Shown here piece by piece: positions 58,254 to 64,000 of a stretch of DNA of 64,000 nt. The stretch spans positions 1 through 64,000 of the forward strand of contig NZ_CAMLJQ010000012.1 in assembly GCF_946480305.1 (NCBI RefSeq), written 5' to 3'. This DNA comes from an uncultured Caldimonas sp. (GTDB lineage Bacteria > Pseudomonadota > Gammaproteobacteria > Burkholderiales > Burkholderiaceae). Below the pieces are notes generated by a model. The model saw nothing but the letters and a program-made list of their open reading frames with translations, made no database searches and had not been told where the DNA came from. The position numbers and the translations under genes are program-made. The number at the start of each line of letters is the position of its first letter. Within the stretch, counting starts at the first letter, position 1.

Positions 58254-59954
58254 TCAATAGTGCTTGGCGGCAATCGGCATCTGCCGGCCGGTGCCGAAGG
58301 CGCGTGCGCGCACGCGCAGGATGGGCGGCGCCTGCCGGCGCTTGTATTCGTTGCGCGCGATCATGCGGCGCACGCGCTCCACCAGCGCCCGCCCCTCTTC
58401 GCGCTGCATCAACTGCTCGACGAAGCGCACCGCTTGCTCGTGCTCCCCCTGCGCGAGCCGCTCGCCTTCGATCAACACCTTCAGCACCTCATCGAGCACC
58501 GGGTACGGCGGCAGGCTGTCGGTGTCTTTCTGGTCGGGCGCGAGTTCGGCCGACGGTTCCTTGTCGATGATGGCCTGCGGGATCAGTTCGCGGCCGGCCG
58601 CCTCGTTGAGGTGGCGCGACAGCGCGAACACCTCGGTCTTGTACAGGTCGCCGATCAGCCCGAGGCCGCCATTGGTGTCGCCGTACAGCGTGCAGTAGCC
58701 GACCGAGATCTCCGACTTGTTGCCGGTGGTCAGCAGCAGGTGGCCGAAGCTGTTCGAGTACTCCATCAGCACGGTGCCGCGTACGCGGGCCTGCAGGTTC
58801 TCGAGTGCGAGGCCACGCAGCGGCGTGCCGAAACTCGCCTCGAACTGCTGCCCATAGACGGCCACCGTGTCGGCGATCGGGTGCGTGTGCAACTCGATGC
58901 CGAGGTTGCGGCACAGGGTCACCGAGTCGTCCACGGAGCCGGCCGACGAGTAGCGCGACGGCATCGTGACGGCCACGACGTTCTCGGCCCCCATCGCTTC
59001 GACCGCAAGCGCCAGTGTCAGCGCGCTGTCGATGCCGCCGGAGGAACCGACCACCGCCTGCCGGAAGCCGCAGCGCCGCGCATAGTCGCGCAGGCCGAGC
59101 ACGATCTGCGCACGGTAGAACGCCATGGTCGCAAGGCCTTCGGCGCTGACCGGGGGCAAGCCGTCTCCCGCGGCGGTGAAGAAGCGCCCCTCGGAGAACG
59201 ACAGCGTCGTCACGTCCTCGGTGAACCGCTGGGCCTCGTAGACGATGCCCTGGTCGGGTTGCACCGCGAACGAGGCCCCGTCGTAGACGATCTGGTCGTG
59301 CCCACCGATCTGGTTGACGTAAAGGATGGGCAAGCCATGACGCCGGCTGGCGGCCGAGAAGATGCGATGCCGCTGCTCGCGCTTGCCGATGTTCGACGGG
59401 CTGGCGTTGATCGACACCACCAGGTCGGGCGCCGCGTCGCGCATGCGCTGGAAGGGGTTGACGAGATAGTCCTCGCCTTCGTCGTTCCAGCCGTCCTCGC
59501 AGATCAGGAAGCCGATCTGCGTGGGCCCGATGCGCAGCACCTTCGCCACGTCCGGGCCCGGCTCGAAGTGACGACGCTCGTCGAAGATGTTGTAGGTGGG
59601 CAGCAGCTGCTTGGCGTAGCGCAGCACCACCTCGCCGGCCTTGAGCACCAGCAGCGCGTTGTGCAGCTTCTTGCCGGGGCCGCTCTTGGGCTCGGGCGCG
59701 CCGATCACCCAGTGCAGCCCGCGCAACTGCCGCGAGGCCTGCTGCAGTGCTTCGAGCCCGCGCGCGACGCGCTCCATGAAGTGAGGCTCATCGAGCAGGT
59801 CCGCCGGGTAGTAACCGGTGAGCGAAAGTTCCGAGAACACGACCAGCTCCGACCCGGCACTCCAGGCCTTCTGGGCGGCGGCGATCATCTTTTCGACGTT
59901 GCCTTCGATGTCGCCGATCGTGTAGTTGAGTTGGGCGACGGTGAGCTTCAGCAT
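58254..59954 (-). CDS. nadE: Glutamine-dependent NAD+ synthetase
   Basis: A 566-residue two-domain enzyme. The N-terminal nitrilase domain (residues 1-270) has Glu in VFSELSLTGY, Lys in RYAKQLLPTY and Cys in GFLICEDGWND for glutamine hydrolysis. The C-terminal synthetase (from about 290) has the P-loop VVGSSGGIDSALTLALAV and LLTTGNKSEISVGYCTLYGD. It turns deamido-NAD into NAD+. This is the short bacterial type, not the ~680-residue type. It starts 10 bases before the pncB stop and ends 7 bases before nadM. Confidence 0.97.
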   Translation of the reverse strand: MLKLTVAQLNYTIGDIEGNVEKMIAAAQKAWSAGSELVVFSELSLTGYYPADLLDEPHFMERVARGLEALQQASRQLRGLHWVIGAPEPKSGPGKKLHNALLVLKAGEVVLRYAKQLLPTYNIFDERRHFEPGPDVAKVLRIGPTQIGFLICEDGWNDEGEDYLVNPFQRMRDAAPDLVVSINASPSNIGKREQRHRIFSAASRRHGLPILYVNQIGGHDQIVYDGASFAVQPDQGIVYEAQRFTEDVTTLSFSEGRFFTAAGDGLPPVSAEGLATMAFYRAQIVLGLRDYARRCGFRQAVVGSSGGIDSALTLALAVEAMGAENVVAVTMPSRYSSAGSVDDSVTLCRNLGIELHTHPIADTVAVYGQQFEASFGTPLRGLALENLQARVRGTVLMEYSNSFGHLLLTTGNKSEISVGYCTLYGDTNGGLGLIGDLYKTEVFALSRHLNEAAGRELIPQAIIDKEPSAELAPDQKDTDSLPPYPVLDEVLKVLIEGERLAQGEHEQAVRFVEQLMQREEGRALVERVRRMIARNEYKRRQAPPILRVRARAFGTGRQMPIAAKHY

Positions 59955-59964
59955 GACGGCTCCT

Positions 59965-61152
59965 TCACGACGCGACGTTGAACACCTGGCGCAGGTAAGC
60001 CAGGAAGGTTTGGTCGTCGCACAGCGTCTTGCCGGGACTGTCGGACAGCTTGGCGACCGGCTGGCCGTTGCAGTGGGTCAGTTTCATCACGATGTTCAGC
60101 GGGCGCAGCCCCACGTCGTTGGACAGGTGCGTGCCGATGCCGAAACCGAGCTGCGTCCGATCGGCGAAGTGCCGGTAGAGCGAGAACGCGCGCTCCATGT
60201 CGACCCCGTCGGAGAACACCAGCCGCTTGGTGTGGGGGTCGATGCGCAGCTTCGCATAGTGCGCCAGGGCCTTCTCGCCCCACCACACCGGGTCGCCGGA
60301 GTCGTGGCGCAGGCCGTCGAACAGCTTGGCGAAGTAGAGGTCGAAGTCGGCCAGGAAGGCGTCCATGCCGACCACGTCGGTCAAGGCCACGCCGAGGTCG
60401 CCGCGGTATTCCTGCACCCAGTCTTCGAGCGAGGCCTTCTGGAAGTCGCGCAGGCGCACGCCCAGGGCCTGATACGTCTGCAGGTACTCGTGTGCCATCG
60501 TGCCGATGGGCACCAGGTCCAGCTCCTTGGCGAGCAGCACGTTGGAGGTGCCTTTGAAGAACTGCGGCACCTCGCGCTTGAGCGTTTCGACGACCTCGCG
60601 CTGCCAGGCCCCCGAGTAGCGCCGGCGCACGCCGAAATCGAAGAACTCGAACGGGTGGCGCCGCTGCGGCTCTGCTCCGAAGCGGCGCAACGCCTCGATC
60701 TTGCCCGCGAGCTTCTCCCGTCCGATGCGCAGCGCCTGGTCACCATCGAAACGGCGGAAGTACAGCTCGTTGACGATGGCCAGCACGTAGATCTCGAACG
60801 CCATCACGTGCACCTGCGGCCCTTGCGCGACGATGCGCAGCGTGTCGCCATCTGCACGGGCGGTGATGAACTCGCGCTGGAAGCGGAAGATGCGCAGGAA
60901 GTCGACGAAGTCGGACTTGATGAACCGCAGCCCGCGCAGGTAGGCCAGCTCGTCAGCCGCGAAGCTGAGCGTGCAGAGGTGGTCCAGTTGCTCGTTCACC
61001 TGCGGCAGCAGCTCGGCCAGCGGGTAGTCGCTGCTATTGCGGCACACGAAGGTGTACTCAGCCTGCGTCTGTGGGTGCCGATGCAGCATGGTCTGCCACA
61101 TCGTGAACTTGTAGAGATCGGTCTCCAGCAGACTGTGGATGACGGGTTGCAT
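59965..61152 (-). CDS. pncB: Nicotinate phosphoribosyltransferase
   Basis: A 395-residue enzyme, full length. [27 protein letters not shown] is the typical start; the phosphorylated His region reads [16 protein letters not shown], and [15 protein letters not shown] plus [34 protein letters not shown] form the PRPP site. It makes nicotinate mononucleotide from nicotinate, PRPP and ATP. GGGAGGA ends six bases before ATG 61152. It follows pncA by 32 bases. Confidence 0.97.
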   Translation of the reverse strand: MQPVIHSLLETDLYKFTMWQTMLHRHPQTQAEYTFVCRNSSDYPLAELLPQVNEQLDHLCTLSFAADELAYLRGLRFIKSDFVDFLRIFRFQREFITARADGDTLRIVAQGPQVHVMAFEIYVLAIVNELYFRRFDGDQALRIGREKLAGKIEALRRFGAEPQRRHPFEFFDFGVRRRYSGAWQREVVETLKREVPQFFKGTSNVLLAKELDLVPIGTMAHEYLQTYQALGVRLRDFQKASLEDWVQEYRGDLGVALTDVVGMDAFLADFDLYFAKLFDGLRHDSGDPVWWGEKALAHYAKLRIDPHTKRLVFSDGVDMERAFSLYRHFADRTQLGFGIGTHLSNDVGLRPLNIVMKLTHCNGQPVAKLSDSPGKTLCDDQTFLAYLRQVFNVAS

Positions 61153-61184
61153 GAGAGTCCTCCCTGTGTTGTTGGTGATGCGAT

Positions 61185-62051
61185 TCAGGCGGCCGCGTTG
61201 GCAAGCAGCTCGGGCAACACGTCGGTGCTGGTCGCGAGGCGCGCGCCGCGGCTGCGCATGGCCTCCAGGAAAGCCGCCTGCTGCGCTTCGAAGCCACCGA
61301 CCGGACTCATGCAGTCGGTCAACAGCACCAACCGGTCGAGCCTGTCGCTCAGGTGGTCGGCGATGTGTTCGGTGGTGGCTTTCACGCAGTGGCTGCCGGC
61401 CTCGCCGGCCACGAGGATCACGTCCGCCGCATCGAGCGCCCGGATCAGCCGGCTGTTGAGCTGCGTGTCTTCGTCGGCCGGGTCCGGCACTTCCGCCTGC
61501 ACAGCGCTGTAGTGCTCCGTCCACGGGTTGGTGCCCTTCACGACCTTGGCAACCTGCCTCAGCGTGCGCTCTTCCCACTGGTTGTAGGCAGCGCGCACCG
61601 CGGCGTGCACGCCATGCCCCCAGGTACCGATCTCGCAGTGCACCGGCCACACCATCAAGGTGTAGCGCCCGCGCGCTTCCAGTTCGTCGAGGTACGCCAG
61701 CGTGCGGTCGAGCGCCTGCGGGTCGCGTGGCAGGTAGTCGCCAGCGCGCACCTGTTGCGCAGTGATCTGGGTGAACGGTGCCACGGGGCTGCCGTCGCCC
61801 CGCCGCCAGAACGGCGGGTGTGCCACATCCACCCTGTGGTGCGAGTCGAGCGTGACGATGATCTCGCTCAGCCCGACGCCGCCTTGTTGCACGAGTTGCG
61901 CGAGGCGCAGCATGTCCGCGTGGGCGCCGCCGACAGGCAGCGCGGGGTCGAGACGTGCGCCATTGACGGGATCGACCGGGCGCCAGCCTTCGGGCAGATC
62001 GCAGAAGTCGTTCTGCGGGTCGATGATCAGGAGCTGGATGTTGCGTTTCAT
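61185..62051 (-). CDS. pncA: Nicotinamidase
   Basis: A 288-residue isochorismatase-fold amidase. Catalytic residues: Asp in [11 protein letters not shown] (about residue 11), Lys in [15 protein letters not shown] and Cys in [15 protein letters not shown] (about residue 222), plus metal His in [11 protein letters not shown]. It is longer than E. coli PncA (about 213) through inserts near residues 30-50 and 85-130. It deamidates nicotinamide to nicotinate for PncB. It is the first gene of the operon, divergent from the second nrtR. Confidence 0.95.
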   Translation of the reverse strand: MKRNIQLLIIDPQNDFCDLPEGWRPVDPVNGARLDPALPVGGAHADMLRLAQLVQQGGVGLSEIIVTLDSHHRVDVAHPPFWRRGDGSPVAPFTQITAQQVRAGDYLPRDPQALDRTLAYLDELEARGRYTLMVWPVHCEIGTWGHGVHAAVRAAYNQWEERTLRQVAKVVKGTNPWTEHYSAVQAEVPDPADEDTQLNSRLIRALDAADVILVAGEAGSHCVKATTEHIADHLSDRLDRLVLLTDCMSPVGGFEAQQAAFLEAMRSRGARLATSTDVLPELLANAAA

Positions 62052-62086
62052 GATGCCTCCGCCGTGTGAGTGACTCGACTATAGGC

Positions 62087-62118
62087 CACTTAGATTCATA
62101 ATGCAACTAACAATGCAA
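62087..62118. promoter_or_regulatory. Candidate NrtR operator between pncA and the second nrtR
   Basis: On the minus strand TTAGTTGCATTATG (62110-62097) matches the motif before kptA at 11 of 14 positions. TTGCATT occurs twice 12 bases apart on the same strand. It lies upstream of pncA (36-50 bases before its ATG) and in front of nrtR, a suitable repressor site. Confidence 0.5.
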
Positions 62119-62201
62119 TGGAACGGGACCAGAGAGACTTCTTCCTTGTATGGATCGATTGCACCGGCTATCCTTGTTCGTCGCAGAATGAACCTAACAG
62201 A

Positions 62202-62879
62202 ATGACCGCCTCGATCATCTGCACGGTGGACGTCGTGCTCCTGACGCTGCTCGACGGTGAACTGTGCACCGTGCTGATGCAACGCGACCGCGACCCGTTC
62301 AAGGGCACGCTGGCCCTGCCCGGCGGCTACATCCGCCCCGACGAAGACCAGAGCGCCTGGGATGCCGCCGCCCGCATGCTGAGCGAGAAAACCAGCATTG
62401 TGAGCCCCTACCTGGAGCAGCTCGCCACCTTCTCCGGCCCCGCACGCGATCCGCGCGGCTGGTCGATCTCGGTGGCGTACTACGCGCTGGTGCCGCCGGA
62501 AATCCTGCCCGCCGACCACGCGCTCGTGAAATGTGTGCCCGTCGCTCGCCTGCCGACGCTGCCGTTCGACCATGGCAGCATCGTGCGGCTCGCGACCGAG
62601 CGCGTGCGCTCCAAGAGTCAGTATTCGTCGCTGCCCGTCTACCTGTGCGGCGAGCGTTTCACGCTGCCGCAGTTGCAGTCGGTGTACGAGGCGGTGCTCG
62701 GCGAGCCGATCAACAAGGTGAGCTTTCGCCGCAAGATCGAAGAACTCGGCATGCTGGAGCCGATCGAGGGCGAGATGGACGCTGGCAAGGCGCACCGCCC
62801 GGCGCAGCTCTACCGACTGCGCAAGGAATACCACCGCCGGCTTTCGGTGCTGGACCGGGGATTGAACTCACGCAGTTGA
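62202..62879 (+). CDS. nrtR: NrtR-type Nudix-fold transcriptional regulator (copy 2)
   Basis: A 225-residue paralogue of the protein at 54611. The Nudix part (ICTVDVVLLTLLDGELCTVLMQRDRDPFKGTLALPGGYIRPDEDQSAWDAAARMLSEKTS) has lost the REUXEEXGU catalytic glutamates, so it should sense rather than cut ADP-ribose. The C-terminal winged helix reads FTLPQLQSVYEAVLGEPINKVSFRRKIEELGMLE. It most likely represses pncA-pncB-nadE-nadM. The start is uncertain: ATG 62202 fits homology, an in-frame ATG at 62118 would add 28 residues; neither has a good ribosome site. Confidence 0.9.
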   Translation: MTASIICTVDVVLLTLLDGELCTVLMQRDRDPFKGTLALPGGYIRPDEDQSAWDAAARMLSEKTSIVSPYLEQLATFSGPARDPRGWSISVAYYALVPPEILPADHALVKCVPVARLPTLPFDHGSIVRLATERVRSKSQYSSLPVYLCGERFTLPQLQSVYEAVLGEPINKVSFRRKIEELGMLEPIEGEMDAGKAHRPAQLYRLRKEYHRRLSVLDRGLNSRS

Positions 62880-62905
62880 GGCGGCCTTGGCGCTGGCGTT
62901 TGGCG

Positions 62906-63424
62906 TCAAAGCTTGATCTTCAACCCCATCTCATCGCGCATGTGCAGCAGCGCCTCGGCGTTGCCCTTCGCGTCATCGACGGGATGGTGAGTGTGGCGCG
63001 TCTTGCGCAGATGCTTGAAGTTCACGAACGTGTCCTTCACCAACCCCTTGTAGAGCGACCCAAGATTGGCCGAACTGAAGCCGAACGGGTTGCGGCCGAG
63101 AAAGTGATGGAAGTACCAGTTGATGAACTGCCAGTCGAAGCCGTTGTTGTCCGAGATGAACACCGGGCGGTCCTTCACCTCCCGTTTCAGCCATGACTCG
63201 AACTCCGCCATCACCGATGACGGTTCGTCGAACGTCATCGCCTCTTCTCGGCTGAAACCGCTGACCGCCAGCGCCTCCGCCACCCATTTCTCCGAGATGG
63301 GTCGCAGCCGGCCATAGAAGCTGCGTTGCAGCCCCGGCTCGACGATCACGGCACCGAAACACACCATCGAGTAGTCGCCCGGAATCGGCCCGTCGGACTC
63401 GATGTCCACCATGACATAGCTCAT
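62906..63424 (-). CDS. DEDDh 3'-5' exonuclease (Rv2179c-like)
   Basis: A 172-residue DnaQ-fold nuclease: MVDIESDGPIPGDYSMVCFGAV holds the first D-x-E, FISDNNGFDWQFINWYFHHFLG the second Asp, and HTHHPVDDAKGNAEALLHM the terminal H-x4-D. These match short exoribonucleases of the Rv2179c type, also found in phages beside NAD genes. The ATG has AAGGAG. It lies downstream of nrtR on the opposite strand (26-base gap), so its link to the island is by position only. Confidence 0.85.
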   Translation of the reverse strand: MSYVMVDIESDGPIPGDYSMVCFGAVIVEPGLQRSFYGRLRPISEKWVAEALAVSGFSREEAMTFDEPSSVMAEFESWLKREVKDRPVFISDNNGFDWQFINWYFHHFLGRNPFGFSSANLGSLYKGLVKDTFVNFKHLRKTRHTHHPVDDAKGNAEALLHMRDEMGLKIKL

Positions 63425-63460
63425 GTTGTTCTCCTTGTCTTGTCGTTCTTGATTGAAAAA

Positions 63461-63482
63461 GGCGCGGGCCGAAACCCGCGCC
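63461..63482 (-). terminator. Rho-independent terminator of fusA
   Basis: GGCGCGGG (63461-63468) pairs perfectly with CCCGCGCC (63475-63482), 6-base loop. On the minus strand it is followed by TTTTT, a classic intrinsic terminator 13 bases after the fusA stop. Confidence 0.88.
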
Positions 63483-63494
63483 TGCGAAGCAGCG

Positions 63495-64000
63495 TCACGC
63501 CGACGCCACCTCCTGCGCCACGCCGTGCGGCGCCGGCGCGTAGTGGTCGAACTGCATCGAGTACTGGGCCCTGCCCGAAGACAGCGCACGCAGCTGGCCG
63601 ATGTAGCCGAACATCTCCTTCAGCGGCACGTGAGCCTGGAGCGTCGCGACACTGTCGCGCTGATCCTGCCCGCGCACCGAGCCCCGCCGGCGGTGCAGGT
63701 CGCCGATGCAGTCGCCCAGGTACTCCACGGGCGTGATCACCTCGACCGCCATCACCGGCTCCAGCAGCGCCGGGGCCGCGCGGACCGCCCCTTCACGGAA
63801 GGCCGCCGCCGCCGCCAGCTCGAACGCCGCCGTCGACGAGTCCCTCTCGTGGAAGGCGCCGTCGAGCAGCGTCGCCTGGAAGTCGACGCAGGGGTAGCCC
63901 GCGAGCACGCCCGTTTCAGCCGCGCGCCGGATGCCGCTTTCCACTGCGGGAATGAACTCCCGCGGGATCGCGCCACCGACGATGTGGTTTTCGAAACGGA
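63495..64000 (-). CDS. fusA: Elongation factor G, C-terminal part (cut by window edge)
   Basis: The last 168 codons of an EF-G gene. Domains IV-V are clear: FENHIVGGAIPREFIPAVESG from the edge, then VDFQATLLDGAFHERDSSTAAFELAAAAAFREG, LLEPVMAVEVITPVEYLGDCIGDLHRRRG and the end LSSGRAQYSMQFDHYAP. EF-G moves tRNA and mRNA on the ribosome. The gene continues past 64000. Ordinary Burkholderiales fusA lies in the str operon; the sequence here differs at many usually fixed spots (for example IPREFIPAVESG, LSSGRAQYSMQFDHYAPAPHG), so it may be a second copy, which cannot be settled from this piece. Confidence 0.93.
   Translation of the reverse strand, partial: RFENHIVGGAIPREFIPAVESGIRRAAETGVLAGYPCVDFQATLLDGAFHERDSSTAAFELAAAAAFREGAVRAAPALLEPVMAVEVITPVEYLGDCIGDLHRRRGSVRGQDQRDSVATLQAHVPLKEMFGYIGQLRALSSGRAQYSMQFDHYAPAPHGVAQEVASA

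Noticed and set aside
58233..59981. A 582-codon plus-strand frame opposite nadE
   Set aside because: Antisense of a certain gene.

Overview
The window is chromosomal DNA from a high-GC betaproteobacterium, most likely of the order Burkholderiales (Rubrivivax/Leptothrix/Caldimonas-type). The reasons are codon use rich in GCC, CTG and CGC throughout, a phasin, a PEP-CTERM protein, pob/pca genes arranged with AraC- and LysR-type regulators, and a stress-gene block like those of Burkholderia relatives. No rRNA, tRNA, CRISPR array, transposase or integrase was seen. Coding is dense, and many gene pairs overlap by 4 bases.

Layout. (1) 0-7.5 kb: aromatic catabolism. pobA with its divergent AraC-type regulator, a FlK-like thioesterase, a DUF1289 protein and a DsbA-fold oxidoreductase, then a membrane GGDEF protein, then pcaHG with divergent pcaQ. 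(2) 7.6-13.1 kb: an orphan type VI secretion island with a VgrG carrying a C-terminal transthyretin-like extension, an unfamiliar toxin candidate that overlaps it, a likely immunity gene, and an exported MepA-like murein hydrolase. (3) 13.6-17.3 kb: a glycan cluster of two convergent GT9 genes, a GT2 and a DUF4254 protein. (4) 17.4-20.7 kb: an alkane operon (AlkL/OmpW-like porin, AlkB, AraC regulator), followed by a PEP-CTERM protein. (5) 21.9-37.3 kb: a stress and low-oxygen block with PRC-barrel, HPF-like, SRPBCC-Hsp20 fusion, HU, two universal stress proteins, a Pat/ADP-forming acyl-CoA synthetase, DksA-like, phasin and MaeB. Three FNR/ANR-like sites, each about 41.5 bases upstream of a plausible start point, tie three of these genes together. 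(6) 37.4-49.9 kb: signalling and redox genes (hybrid kinase, three stand-alone receivers, erythromycin-esterase homologue, NDH-2, TrxR-like), cyanophycinase, a perfect 8-copy heptamer repeat, and a large effector-like gene apparently split by a frameshift. (7) 50-54.5 kb: LysR, a KamA-family radical SAM enzyme and an aminotransferase. (8) 54.4-63.4 kb: an NAD+/ADP-ribose island with two NrtR-type regulators, the operon pncA-pncB-nadE-nadM(Nudix), kptA/tpt1, a HAD phosphatase, an ADP-ribosylation/crystallin J1-type protein, the remnant of an ADP-ribosylglycohydrolase and a DnaQ-fold exonuclease. A fusA gene runs off the right edge.

The most interesting parts are the NAD+/ADP-ribose island with a shared operator-like motif upstream of both NrtR genes, the VgrG toxin/immunity module, the SRPBCC-Hsp20 fusion, the FNR-like promoters between patZ and the usp genes, and the unrecognised split gene at 47.6-50 kb. 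Family assignments rest on motifs read by eye; no database search was run.
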